From positions 14,696,393 through 14,760,392 of the forward strand of contig CM055106.1 in assembly GCA_029204225.1 (NCBI GenBank): a stretch of 64,000 bases of DNA, written 5' to 3'. The notes beneath the pieces were generated by a model. That model ran no database searches, was not told the DNA's origin, and saw nothing but the letters and a program-made list of their open reading frames with translations. The position numbers and the translations under genes are program-made. Below are positions 45,403 to 57,433 of the stretch, one piece after another. Position 1 is the stretch's first letter, and the number at the start of each line of letters is the position of its first letter. The DNA comes from Diphasiastrum complanatum. Taxonomy: Eukaryota; Streptophyta; Lycopodiopsida; Lycopodiales; Lycopodiaceae.

Positions 45403-47131
45403 CCGACCATGATTGTTTGCTCTGATTTATCATCGAGCTTGCTTCTTTTTTCTTTTGGAATGTGCTTGTATGCTGCACATCCAAACACACGTACGTATGA
45501 TAGATTAGGTTTTCTACTTGTCCACATCTCGTACGGTGTCTTATTTTCTAGTGCTGTCGTTGTTGATCTGTTCTACAGGTTTACTGCTGCAGCTATTGCC
45601 TCAACCCATAATTGACTTGGCAATCGAGCCTGTGCCATTATGCATCTGGCTCCTTCGACTAGCGTCCTATTTCTTCTTTCTGCGACACCATTATATTATG
45701 GTGTGTACTCATGAGTGAACTGATGCTCTATCCCCTGTTCTTGGCAGAATTTTGAAAATTCTGTGCTCTTGTACTCACTTCCATTGTCAGATTTGATGAT
45801 CTGAATCTTCTTTAAGGTGTGTCGCTCTACAAATGCCACGAACTTCTTGAAAGAGTCAAACACTTTAGATTTTTTCTTTAGGTAGTAGATCGAGTGGACG
45901 AGCTCAAGAACTTCTTTGGCTCTTCTTCCCTCATGTGTGAATGGATTCCGATGTTGTTTGCCTTTCTGATAGGCTTCGCAGAACTCAGTATCGGGTCTTG
46001 ATATCTTCAGACCTGTGACTGTCTTTCTTGCACATGTCATATAGGCTCCTCATGTTCAGATGATACATTCTCCTCTGCCAGAGCTGATCTTCATTTTCCG
46101 ATGCATTTAATATGCTATCAGAATTGCTGATTATCTTTGCTTGGTAGAGATTTCCTTCCCTACATTCAACCGTCAGCAATTTGTTTGTTGTTTTCTCGAT
46201 CATGCGGCATGTATTGCTATCGAATAAAACTCGAATTATAAGATCTGCCATCTTGGAGACTGATAGCAGATCTTTTCTCAGTGAAGGTACGTAGAGTGCT
46301 CCTGGCAGCTCTGCTTGACCTGACAGTGTTCGCAGCTGTAGAGTTCCGATGCCTTTGACACCGTGTCTGCTCCCATCACCTAGAATCACTGCTCTGTTGT
46401 TTTCGAGTTCTCTGAATTCGATCAAGATTTTCTTGTTGCAGGTGATGTGTGATGTTGCTCCTGAATCAATGACTACGTCGTAGTCTTGTTCAGTGGAGCT
46501 AGTATTGTGAAGGCTTCATCACCTCTATCTGCATCCTTTGATGACTCTGCAACATTTGCTTTCTTAGCTTCATCACCTCTATCTGCATCCTTTGACTGCT
46601 TTGTCGAATGTCATATCCGGTAGACTCAGTATGAGCATTCTCAACGTCTGATAGGACGTAGGTAGAGACTTCATGAAGTACATCAGCTGTTGTGGTGCTG
46701 GGACCTGGTGCTCCTGTCCTGATGCAGCGAGTTGAGCGAAGATCGTTCTGATCTTCTCAACGTGCTGGTCCAACTGGTTGCCATCCCATTGTATGGATTG
46801 TAGCTGATTGTGAAGATGCATCACTGAAGCTACAGTCCTCACTTCGTACTTCTGTTTTAATCTTTCCCATGCTGCATGGCTGCTTTCGCAGTCTTCAATC
46901 TGCATGAGTAGATCTTTGTTGACATGACGAAACGATGATCGCCATTGCAGGCTCATTCTTTATGGTCCATTCAGCTCTCCTCGGGTCTCCCTCTGGAGGC
47001 TGCACCTCTGTGAGCTCGGTCACTAACTAGATGCCTTCGCCCTTCAGAAGTGTTTTGATTTTGAATTTCCATATCCTATAGTTTGCGCCATCGAGACTGA
47101 TTGCTATTCTTGTCTGGATCGTTGTAGCCAT
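45403..47131 (-). pseudogene. Copia gag-protease-integrase remnant lacking RT and RNase H
   Basis: The minus strand starts with ATG at 47131 (MATTIQTRIAISLDGANYRI), with an early stop and a frame change near 46950. Gag then continues (WERLKQKYEV, LMYFMKSLPTSYQTL) to about 46579. A 29-bp direct repeat (46506 and 46567) stands where the zinc knuckle should be. Protease is present (VIDSGATSHITCN, about 46465; GALYVPSLRKDLLSVSKM, about 46295). Integrase has its first catalytic part deleted (LELVHS joins YYLKKKSKV), then shows IKSDNGSEYKSTEF and NGVAERRNRTLVE. The linker FGCAAYKHIPKEKRSKLDD ends at the truncated LTR. RT and RNase H are missing. Confidence 0.85.
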
Positions 47132-47182
47132 ATTGTGTTGTCTAGAAAATCACCGTTCAGATATCAGTAGTGATAACCTGAG

Positions 47183-47195
47183 TGCTTTGATACCA
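47183..47195 (-). other. primer-binding site of the Copia derivative
   Basis: The minus strand reads TGGTATCAAAGCA immediately after the LTR end ...GTTCGCGACA. It is close to the initiator-Met tRNA complement, with one difference (AAAGC for AGAGC). Confidence 0.75.
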
Positions 47196-47934
47196 TGTCG
47201 CGAACGGGTTTTGTTTCGCAAACGAATTTGTTTCTTTTGAATTTTCTTATGCGGAAGCTTGCAGGATCTTAGACACGCGACTACAGATCACAGAACAGAA
47301 ATCATTCTAGCAATCAAGACAGCGGAAAACAAGGAGATGGACAAGAGAGAGCAACTGTATTATCAGTTTGAATTTTTAGAGCGAGATGATCAGTGTCTCG
47401 CTCGTTGGCGGCCTGACACTCTGCTCTTTCGCCGTGTTCTGCTCGTTGGCAGACTTTCATGCACAGTTATTTCGTTTCTCTATTTTTTCTATTCTTTTCT
47501 TTTTTTGCTCTACTCTCGCGCACGTAGTTCCGTTGATCCAGAATTGCGTGTTTATCTCTCCACTGTGTGGAGTTTACAAGATAGCTAAATAGAGAATTAC
47601 AAGAGTAGTTAATGCCAATCAACTAGTTAGTTACTCTCTGTTATTGCTAATTGTTTCAGCTGAGCGTGAAGTTTAAGACTCCACGCCCGTTGAGCTGCCA
47701 GCTGGCAGCGGAAAGATTTTCTTTCGTTTTCTTTCGTTTCGTTTCGTGTCGTGTCGTGTCTTTTGGTCCTGGAGGTATGTTTGACTTTCGCAAATCATTC
47801 GACCTTCGAGCTTCGCTTCATTTCGTGTCTTAGGGTTTTCGAGGTACGTTGACTTACGCGAATTATTTGACCTTCGCTTCGTGTCGCTTCGCTTCGCGTC
47901 GCGGCAAAGTTGCAAGAGTTCACAATTTCTGACA
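47196..47934 (-). repeat. 5' LTR of the Copia derivative (739 bp)
   Basis: In plus sense it runs TGTCGCGAACGGG to AATTTCTGACA, so it has TG...CA ends. It includes a run of cgtttcgtttcgtgtcgtg-type pentamers near 47725-47760. The flanks ttcta (before 45011) and ttcaa (after 47934) differ at one base and may be the decayed target duplication. Confidence 0.75.
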
Positions 47935-49786
47935 TTCAATAATTTAGTAATTCATTTTAGCGAAATGAATGAATTTCATGTAATAGACAGCTTAAGGCCA
48001 TCCACAATGGTGTCGTTTTGTTGGAAAAGAATACTGTCTCACTATCTGGATTCTGTATTCAGGGTTCAAATTGTAGAACGTTGTGTTATGGTCATTGTCC
48101 AGAGAATTCACGAGGTTGAAGTCCTCTAAAATAAATAAAAGAACTAAAATTTACCATGTAGTATGAACAATACTCTGTAGAATTTTAGTAGTAGCTCACA
48201 AAATAATAAAAGAAAACTCAAGAGATGGAGTCTCTATCTTATCAAACATAAAGTTTCCTACATAAGAAAACAAGTATTGCTCCTTTGCAAGTCAAATACG
48301 TTTGAGGCCAAACACTGTGCAGAGGGACAGCTATATTGGACCATGGGTGTGCATGTTATTATGTGTGACTTAAACCAATTAGTTTGGGCACTTGCACTTG
48401 TCATCCATCATATTTTGTCATACTATTGCTCTGGCCAGTGACCCTTGGACACTGCACATGGTATGGGATTTCTTCCTATACACCAGTCCTTTGTTATCAT
48501 TGGGTGTTTCAAACAACACCTATGGTGCTGTTAGTTTTGATCTATCTATACATTCTGAATGAATTTTTGTTGATACTACATGGCATTTGTGGTATACGGT
48601 AGCTGGGGATCTTTTGTGATTTTGCTCACAGCTCAGCAATGTTCAAACTCTTCCACAATCAATACTTAGAACAATATGGCATTCCATTGTCAAAGAGTGC
48701 AGGGGCAGTACATTAAGACCACTTTCAATTATACTTGTTCTCTGTATTTTTTGTGGGATTAGGGATCCAAGGATAGTACTTTTGAAATATATGTGGATGA
48801 TTTTTTTTCCCATGGAATCTCAGTTTCAGTGATCTGTCATCTACTTGCAAGTTATGGTTGATTGAGCTAAAACTTGGCATAGCACTGAACTATCACGGGC
48901 CGCTATTCAGGTGCAATTGAGTTTTTTTTAAGGTGGCTATGTTTCTCAGGAGCACTCATGTTATATTGAATTCTGACGTTATGAAACGTTAAGTTGTGAA
49001 AGTTTGTTGCACTTTTCATGATGTTAAGTGTTTATCATGCATTTGATAATTGATGGTACTGAAACTGCTTTAAGTGATAAATCCTTTGCTAAGTGCAACA
49101 TTTTGGTCTAGTATTTCTAACAACTTGGTATCTGCTTAACATTATAAATCTAGTGCATGTAAGATTTGGAATTCACATTCAATACCTAGAGCTAGCAGCT
49201 TTGATTGCTTGGCTGCTTGTGCTAGTAGTGTGGAGTGTGTAGTTCATAGCGTACATGTTTTAATATCAGTTTTGAAACCATGGAATGAGTTATTCTGACA
49301 AGAATGAGCCAAGAATTGCCAAAAGCAGGTAATAGCTATAGCTTCTATTGAACAGAAGTGGTACTGGTTATTAATGTTGTACGTTGCCTATGAGATTTCT
49401 ATGTTTTTTTAGTACATTTGTTGTTGTACGACTATCCTCAATCATTGCAGTTGTGTGAGATGCATTCTTGACTTGATGTGATTATTAGTGAATATATCAT
49501 CAGTTTGTTGTTTGAGCCACTAGGAAAGTTTTGGGATCGCCCCAAATTTAAAATAAGTATCGCATTTGAAACGGAACTTTTCAGGCATTAACATCTCTAC
49601 ACCCTTGGAGGTACCTTTTATCAGAGAACGAAAGTTCCACTTGTCGCTTTAGCTTAGAAGCTTTTAGGGGAGGAAGTTTTAAGTGTAAAAGAGTCTTTGT
49701 ATTGCTTGAACTCTAAAAATAAGTTAATTTTAGATTGCCATCCATTTAAACCATTACTGCGGTATACTTTCTGATCTTTTTTGCAG

Positions 49787-50483
49787 AAAGTAAGGTGAAG
49801 GAACATATGGTATCTGAGCATGGAAAGCGTTTCCGAAACCTTTTGAGGTACCTGATTGTTTACTTGATCTATATGCAGCTAAAGAAAGTAATAATTATAC
49901 TAGATTCTGATGTACAACGTAAACTAAAAATTTGTAGTGTGCTACTTATAGCAGAACCTGCTCTAGTGACTTGTTTTCAGAGTTATAACAAACTGATAAT
50001 ACTGTCAGTGCTGCTTTACATGTATGAGATTTCTCATGTTGCTCTAGTACCTGCACCATGGATCCCTTTTTAAGAAGGGTGAGTGTTGTCGTGCTTTATA
50101 TTTTTGAGGCTTCTGGAGATGTTACTTATTTGGAATAGAACTAAACTATTCCACCATTAGAGGATCTGGTGGAAGTCTGAAGGAAGAGGAAGGGGCCAGG
50201 TCTAGCGAAATTCAGAGAAACGACCTAGAAAATACTGATGGAAAAAGGAACACTAACTTCCATGACTTCCGTGAGGGGCAAAGGGAAGGACTTCCAACAC
50301 CTACAGGAGTACGCTCACAGGTACTCTAGTGGTTTTGGTGCGAGAATATCTAGTTCTTAGACATGTGGTTATTACTCAAACTTTTCGTTTGCTTATCTTG
50401 TAGGATGCTAGGAACGAAATGGAGTTAATGGCAAGAAAATCTAGAGACAAATGGAATTCAAGGATGCCTAATAGCAGTGCAAG
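49787..50483 (+). CDS. NUFIP-like C2H2 zinc-finger protein, exons 4-6
   Basis: Exon 4 (49787-49847) continues the second finger in phase: ESKVKEHMVSEHGKRFRNLL, supplying the two histidines of CX4CX12HX4H. Exon 5 (50161-50320) reads GSGGSLKEEEGARSSEIQRN and FHDFREGQREGLPTPTGVRS; exon 6 (50404-50483) reads DARNEMELMARKSRDKWNS and ends in phase 2 at a GT. All junctions obey GT-AG and the frame closes across each intron (12334, 313 and 83 bp), which strongly supports one gene with exons 1-3. The 'PEEI..W..ERR..YP' motif usual after the finger in NUFIP1 was not found. The last exons lie further right, probably beyond another repeat-filled intron. Confidence 0.6.
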
Positions 50484-51469
50484 GTACATATTTCAGCATC
50501 TAAATTCTGAGGATTTTTTTATTGCAACTGCTTAAGCATTCTGTGTTAGCAATTCTTGTCCATTGCTGTTGGGTTGTGTGCAACAGGGTATAGGTATCTT
50601 GGTTAATTCTCCACAAAAGTGCTGTATATTTTTTAGCTTGTGGACTGTGAAGCTTTTTAAGATCACTGGTTTGAGAAGTCATATCACAAAACAAAAAGAG
50701 CCACACAAAACTCATTTGTGTACCATATGAAGTATGCTAGCTTTCCAAATGGTATTTGGCTTTGATTCTCCAAGTCAACTTGTCCCTTTTTCCAGTATAA
50801 TACACAGTAGAACCTGGGGTCTTCAGCCATCCTTCAGAATCAGCAAACGTAGATGTGAAGCTGCTACGACAACACTCAATAACTTTGTGATAACCTTAGG
50901 TGAATGCTAAAGAGAATCATGTAAGACTATCTTATTAGAGCTTGACTAGAAAGTGCTTTCGTGACTTAGTAAGTACCAACACAAGCACCATACATGGTCT
51001 TAATGCCATAGTTCTAGGGAATTGACATTTGTAGCCTCTTTAAGCAATCGAATATATTGAAGATCCAAATTTTGAGTTTCTAATGTGTGTTGGACATTTT
51101 TTTACACATTTGGACCTTCCCCCCTCTTTGGTTTTTCAAAATTTTGAGTCTTTATGCTATTTTTCTGAACCAATTGATAGTGTCTCAATTTGGATGTTCT
51201 TGAAGACTGACCATGAATGCTTGTTATATGTTTAGTTTATTGCATCATCACCCAACATTTCTTTATAGAATTGTATCGTAAATCGTGATTTTTGGTTGGG
51301 TTTTATCTTAAGTTTGGCCAGCTTTGTAAACTTAGAATTTTCGACTTTTTTTGGTGTAGTTTGCTTGTGATTATCGATGTGTGTGTGCGTGTACGTGCAC
51401 AATTGTTCCGCGCTTGAAATTTGCCCCCATGTCCGTGTTTATCTTGTTATCTCCACCACTTACTTAGCT
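50484..51469. other. AT-rich sequence, start of intron 6
   Basis: No exon or repeat recognised. It should be intronic if the NUFIP-like gene continues to the right. Confidence 0.4.
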
Positions 51470-51735
51470 TCGCCATCAAGCCAACAACCTCCCGCTTTGC
51501 CTCTTGAAATCCAAGGTCACGCACATAAGCTGTAGCATGAAGAGGAGTATGAAAGCTATCCCAAAATTGAATGCACAGCTTCTTAAACTCTTGGCTTTCA
51601 TGCTCATCTTGCGCCGCATCCTCAACCTTCTCTGCGGTTCATTGGACTCCATCCCCGCATAAATTTTTGCCTACGCAAGGCTCACCTCCATCAACCAACT
51701 TGAGTAAATGCACAATGGGCCGAAGAAACTTTCAC
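51470..51735 (-). pseudogene. hAT-type transposase remnant
   Basis: The minus strand reads KLVDGGEPCVGKNLC near 51680 and then FWDSFHTPLHATAYVRDLGF (51570-51510) and EAKREVVGLMAKLSKWW. This is the 'LRLVDGD.P.MG..Y ... W...LH.PLHA.AY.LNP.F' block found before the dimerisation domain of plant hAT transposases. Stops break it and no terminal repeats were found. Confidence 0.5.
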
Positions 51736-52477
51736 TATGAGACAGGGGCCATTCCTCTCACTCTTTACTTACCACCATCAGTTGAAGCTCAATTTTCACT
51801 TTCAAAGAAGGGTTCGAGTTTTAGAAGATCCTTGGAGGCATACTTTCTAAACAAGACATCGAGTAGTGATGTCTTGTGATAAAGGTAAATATTTCACGGG
51901 CCTCCCTAAATGCCATGCCAAATTGCAAATAATGTCAAACAGTCGATAGATTGTTTAGTACATGGGCCACTCAATCACTTCAAAAAATGTCAAAAGTATA
52001 TGCCATCTATAACTCTCTCCCATTTTGCTAGAAGGCTCAAAGTCTGTGACAAATTGGAAAAGGTTATGCAATTCCAGATATTTTGTAGCATGTGACCAAA
52101 CTACAACCAAGTTACTTGTTTTCGCTCCAAAAGTCAAAACAATTGATGTCTATTGTTTTTCTATAGAATATACAAGGTAATCTTGAGGAGCTCTACTCAA
52201 CACATCACTCCAACCATCAATTTTCAATGTTCACCTGTCTATCTTCTACCCTCCTGTGATAAGAATTAACACATTTGTGATGTTTGTTTTCTCCTCGTCT
52301 AGTAGGCAGGTTTACGATGCATTGGCAAAGATGGTGTAACGATAGGTTATAAGGTTAGACCTATGCGATATCCTTAAAAAGAGGATCTTTGCATTATCAA
52401 ATGATAGTTTCATGTAGAGGTATGTTTGTGCACGACTTGCACCTACTCTTGGGTGCTAACATGGATGTAGGAGTTAG
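51736..52477. other. no gene seen
   Basis: AT-rich. A minus frame at 52137-51955 could be more of the hAT remnant, but no motif supports it. Confidence 0.35.
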
Positions 52478-52941
52478 TGAGAAATCAGTTTTGATCTGAT
52501 TCATTAGTATAAGCTCTAAATGTGATGATGTAATTATTGTACAATTTATTTGGTTTACAGTATATGGTTGTGATCGGGACGTGACCCGTTAGGATATATT
52601 GATCGAGCACTGATCCCGTAGCCGGCTACTTGGGTTAGCCGAGTAGCCACACATAGGAAAAATTAGCCTGTACAGAGTTATTTACAGTACTTGCTATACT
52701 TGGGGGCATGTCCCAAGTTTGTCGGTCGAATTTGGCCATATTAGGCCCGACCTTAGTTTGACAGGTGGTAGGCCAATTTTAGGACACCTGCTTTTTCATG
52801 CAGTTTGTGAATACTCTATATGTACAGTGTTTCTTTGTAATCTAATAACTTTTGCTGTGCTATCTATGAGAGCTTGTGAGGAGTGGCTATGGTGATTGTG
52901 TGATGTGATCTGCATACTGCACTAGATTCTATCCGAATTTC
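52478..52941 (+). repeat. 5' LTR of a non-coding LTR retrotransposon
   Basis: About 465 bp starting TGAGAAATCAGTTTTGATC and ending GAATTTCAAC, repeated at 56127-56591 with roughly ten substitutions by eye. It contains the self-complementary phrase ggctacttgggttagccgag. A PBS follows at 52944. Confidence 0.8.
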
Positions 52942-55900
52942 AACGTGGTATCAGAGTGTCAGGGTGTTGCAGGTATGCATCTGGTGGAGCTATGGGATAG
53001 CGTCTTTCACCAAGAATAATAGTACTCAGAGCGTCTCAGGAGAGAGGATTCCATACGGGGTATCGGCAGTCTGGATGGCAGGAGACAGCAAAGTTCTTTC
53101 GATCGGAGCTTCGGGGAAGATCAGAACGAGCTATTGAAGGCTTTTTCAGAAAAGCGGGCAATTGAACACCAATTGAAGAGCTGTAAATCGCATTAGAACA
53201 CTTGAGGTAGGGCGACCTCAGTGGAGCAGGAGGCTGCAAGTGGAAGCTCAGGGAAAGCTTGAGAAATGACCAAGAACTCTTCTTCCTCATAGGGCTAGGG
53301 TTTACAGCCTGAAAGAGTTGGATCTTTCTCCATGGTAGACCTATTTTGGATCTGTAAAGTGCTCCAGAAGGACATTTTGATGGGGCCACCCTGTCCTCAG
53401 ACGGCCATGGACAGCCATGCTTCAGGCAGATTGATGGAACCAGTCGATTGATGGCTGGAAAGCTTTTGAAACCCTAGCTATGGAGGTGAATCGTGGAGAA
53501 GAGAGAAGGAAGGAGGAGGCTGGGAGAACTCGCGCGCAGCCAATTTGTGGAGGTCCGTAGCGGCCACAGGAGGATGGTGCATGAAAGAGATGGCTTGGGC
53601 GCGCAAATATACCCACAGCCGTAGGATCGTGGTGTTTTCCCATGGACGGTAGAGATCTGGTGGGATAAGGCTCAATGTAGGCTGTTGGATAGGAAGCCAC
53701 CAATGGATGGGCTTGAAAGAGGGCCCATGAAGAAATGAAGGGGAAACTAGCCTTCATTTTCATTAAAAATTCTCACTCTGAAATTGAGTGAAGGGACCCG
53801 AAGTTCAAATGGAACTTCACTTCATTAAAAATCTTCATTATGAAGAATCAGTTCAAATTTGCAAGTCACCCTTTGGAAAGGGATAACTTTGGCTAGAGGG
53901 CATCTTTTTTGGCCATCTTTGGGCTGCTCAGAGCCAGCGGACAGAGTGACGTCACAAAGCAGGGAGAAACGCGTTTCGGGGAGTTTTCATCACCATTCCA
54001 TCGAGCAGAGTGCGGGTGACCTAGTGATGTGCTACATTCGTCATTTGGGTACCGTAGGGCCAAATTTGGGGCAATTTTTGGCTGGTGAAACCTGCTACAG
54101 GGCGGTACATTGAGGCATTATTGCTTCGGAATCATTATTACTTACTCCTGACAGGGTAACAGGGTGTTCGGAAGTGGTAAATGCGGTATGGGGGCGAATG
54201 GTAGCGGAATTGTGTGGAAAAAGCTAGTTTTGGCGACGAAAGTGCAATTTGGCGGCGTGACTACTCATCATTGGCGACAATTTTGAGAGGGCAAGCAGTC
54301 ACATGTGAGAGGTAGGCATGGTATGCCGGTTACAGGTGAAAAATTCTTGTGATTAGGTTCAACTTTTGAGGTTAGAACCGACCAACGTCAAGTGGCGTTT
54401 TGGAGGAACGCTCTCACAGGTATGATCGGTAGTGGCATTGTCGAGTCAGGTGATAGCTGCATTGACACATGCATCTGTAGCTTGGAAATTTCTCATTCGG
54501 AGAGAAATATGGGCTAGCTTGGAGGTACACACATATTGACGGTCACGGGTGATGGAAGTGCGAGGTGGTGCCAGTTGGAAGCCATTGGACAAGATAGCAG
54601 ACTTGCATTAGACGAGCTGTGTGTGGGACACGCAGAGGATGAAGAATGGGTCAGTAATCACACTTTGGAGACTCTTGGTGAGCGGTAAGTGTGATGATTT
54701 TGCGGTTTTGCAGTTGGCAAGTCAATTTTGATCAAGCCATTTTAGCTGTGAAGCAATGTATCAGGTTTGTCATCAGGGAGATACACTTCGACTGCCTATT
54801 CTGGGTAAGTCAAGTCAATTTGCCATATCAGTATTGCATTAGGGATGCAGATTCCAGTGATGACAAGGTGCAGATCATTCGGTTTGGGCCATGGAAGATC
54901 TCACAGGTTCACTTGAAGGGATATTGGCATGCATAGTCATGTGAGGGACTTGATGGTGGCTTTGGATGACATGGGATGATCATAAGGGGGTAGCTATTTC
55001 ATATTGGACTTGAGTCATTGGCATGGACAGGACTTATAGGTGAGATTCATGATGGAATCAGGAAGCTGCAAACGCAAATGGGCAAAGCGTGAAGCTTTGA
55101 GAGCCAGCTCTAGGTTGGAGAGCTGATGGAGATCGCATGGGGTGTGATCAGAGGGCAAACACTATGGTGAGTGTTTTGCTAGCGATCTACTAGAGGGGAC
55201 ACTGATGGCGAGGACTTCATGGTGTGCTTATTTGGGAGTACAGGATGGCATTACAGCAGGGGGCCAGTCATTGGCATTGGCATCGATGGGGAGGCATCTA
55301 CCATCACGGGCGTGGATAAGCTACCTATAGCTTTCATACATTTGGTTGTATTTGCAAGAGTCTAGGCCTGGCACAGGTGTTGGAATTTTCATGGTGCAGA
55401 TTCTCAGGTGGTGAGATCAGGGATAAGCCTAGAGGAAGTCACTCAAAGCCATTACCTCAGTACGATCAGGAAGACAGTGGTCTCGGGATCCCATGAGTGG
55501 CGACTCAGGGACAGGCTTGCGTTGGCATGGTGTCGGGCGGCACATAGCCAGGGAGAGCGAGTAGATGCTAGGAGCCAGGTGGAGCAGGTGATGCTTTGGA
55601 GTTCGGCTTGTCTAGTAGGATGGTGACCAAGATTGGAGACCGTTTGAAACAAAGTAGTCATTTTATGCTCATTGACTTGTCATTGTCTACTAGCTGTCTA
55701 TCTAGTGAGGGTACAATCTTATGGTGGCAGTAAGATTTCCTCAGGTTGAGCCTCAGTCGCTCATTTATGTCAGCTTTACAGGTTTGTGCTTGTAAGTGTC
55801 TGATAGGATGTCAGCCTAGCTAGATGGAGGATGTAAGTCTCATGGTGGCAGTGGGATTTCCTCAGTTTGAGCCATGTCGCTCATGTGGTCCACTTGTGTT

Positions 55901-56126
55901 TCAAGTTGGATGGGGAGGAGTCAGTTGGTCGAGAATGTGATAGACTCTCTATATGAGCATTGTGTTTACATGATACTTTGTGAGTCAAACCTGGTGGTTT
56001 GTTGGTGTGCTTGAGTGTGAGTCAAGTACAGAGTAGCAGGACATGCATAACATCTTTTGGACACTCCAGACATTGCTACAAATTATTGTTTTTCTCTCTT
56101 ATCACATTTGAGCTTAAGGGAGAGAG
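52942..56126 (+). mobile_element. internal region of a non-coding LTR retrotransposon
   Basis: It begins with the PBS TGGTATCAGAGTGTCAGG at 52944 and ends with the purine tract aagggagagag at 56116-56126. About 3.2 kb with no gag, protease, RT or integrase in any frame, so the element needs a partner for mobility. G-rich plus strand. Near its 3' end a 45-bp phrase (tggtggcagt(a/g)(a/g)gatttcctca) occurs twice, about 120 bp apart (55725 and 55845). Short minus frames at 53036-53763 show no domain. Confidence 0.75.
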
Positions 56127-56591
56127 TTAGAAATCGGTTTTGATCTGATTCATTAGTATAAGCTCTAAATGTGATGATGTAATTATTGTACAGTTTATTT
56201 GGTTTACTGTATATGGTCGTGATCGGGACGTGACCCGTTAGGATATATTGATCGGGCACTGATCCCGTAGCCGGCTACTTGGGTTAGCCGAGTAGCCACA
56301 CATAAGAAAAATTAGCCTGTACAGAGTTATTTACAGTACTTGCTATACTTGGGGGCATGTCCCAAGTTTGTCGGTCGAATTTGGCCATATTGGGCCCGAC
56401 CTTAGTTTGACAGGTGGTAGGCCAATTTTAGGACACCTGCTTTTTCATGCAGTTTGTGAATACTCTATATGTACAGTGTTTCTTTGTAATCTAATAACTT
56501 TTGCTGTGCCATCTATGAGAGCTTGTGAGGAGTGGCTATGGTGATTGTGTGATGTGATCTACATACTGCACTAGATTCTATCGGAATTTCA
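56127..56591 (+). repeat. 3' LTR of the non-coding LTR retrotransposon
   Basis: Second copy of the 52478-52941 LTR; its first bases read TTAGAAATCGG, so the usual TG is mutated to TT. The low divergence from the 5' copy indicates a fairly recent insertion. Confidence 0.8.
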
Positions 56592-57433
56592 ACTGAGTCT
56601 GGTACCAAATTGTCCATGCTATACATGAGAAAGTTGATTTTCCAAGAACTTTTTGGTGGACTCTATTAGGTTAAAGGTTGCATGTCTTCTTTGTTATGTC
56701 GTGTATTATCCTAGACATAATATCAATGTATGTTTTTGCCATGTTAGTGGACATGCAGTTCTTATTTGAGATTTTCGTCCAAGTTACGCTGAGCTAGTTT
56801 GTTCTAGTTCTTTCTGTCTTTAGTGGTGCATTTTGCCCCCTGGTGTTTTTCAAGAGGAAGTAGGGACTTCATTTGATTGACTTTGTCCAAATATATGAAA
56901 CTTAATGCAGACGTATGTTTGTGCATGTGACTACTCTTCAGCATGCACAAAATCAGTGGGAATGTTGTAGCGTTTGTTTGTTGCATGATGAAGTTGATGG
57001 TCTAATTTTTTTCGGCGGACTCCATAGGGATGATATTACAATTGACACCTAAATTAGCATAGACAAGAAACATGAATTTGAAATTTTGATAATAAAGCTA
57101 GTACATATTATGATGGTGCTATCCAATCCGTGCACCCTGAAGAAGGGTTTCAATGGCGATCTAGCATAGACTCTGGATGACTGATCTACACAAAAACAGA
57201 ATGCTCCAACTGCTGATGAATGCTTCTCAATGTGGTAGTTATATAGTAGCGACCACCATTAAAGAGAGCGAACAGCCAAAGGACAAAAGGGATGCAAAAC
57301 ACCAAAAGTGTGTTTTCGCATAGGGAGTCGGAAGGCCAAATGATGAAAAGGTCGTATCGTCAGGGCCGGGGTCTATCGGCCATTGGGGGGATCTGCCCCC
57401 CAAACCCCCCGCCATGTTTCTCGGGGGGCTCCT
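56592..57433. other. no gene seen; G/C-run patch at the end
   Basis: AT-rich, with nothing recognisable until 57385-57430, where runs of G and C (ggggggatctgcccccc, then ccccccgcc and cggggggct) could form a hairpin. That patch directly precedes the Copia LTR at 57434. Confidence 0.4.

Larger units (their letters stand above)
37453..49786 (+). other. 12.3 kb intron 3 of the NUFIP-like gene, filled with repeats
   Basis: The donor is ATAG|GTATAG at 37453 and the acceptor TTTTTTGCAG|AAAG at 49786. Joining phase 1 to phase 1 completes the second zinc finger. Contents: TG-rich microsatellites, a 358-bp satellite array, two host-gene fragments, a Copia 3' end, and a Copia deletion derivative. 37500-38150, 43490-45010 and 47935-49786 show no recognisable feature beyond AT-rich unique DNA. 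Confidence 0.7.

Noticed and set aside
52944-52961. TGGTATCAGAG motifs as possible tRNA pieces (also near 28940, 47190, 57824, 63870)
   Set aside because: They sit directly behind LTR ends and are primer-binding sites; no cloverleaf surrounds them.
53036-53763. Two minus ORFs of 113-117 codons inside the non-coding LTR element
   Set aside because: No domain, no codon-bias argument, and the element's sense strand is plus.
57385-57430. G/C-run hairpin as a possible transcription terminator or G-quadruplex gene feature
   Set aside because: No adjacent gene; more likely part of an older transposon end. Mentioned in the feature list only.
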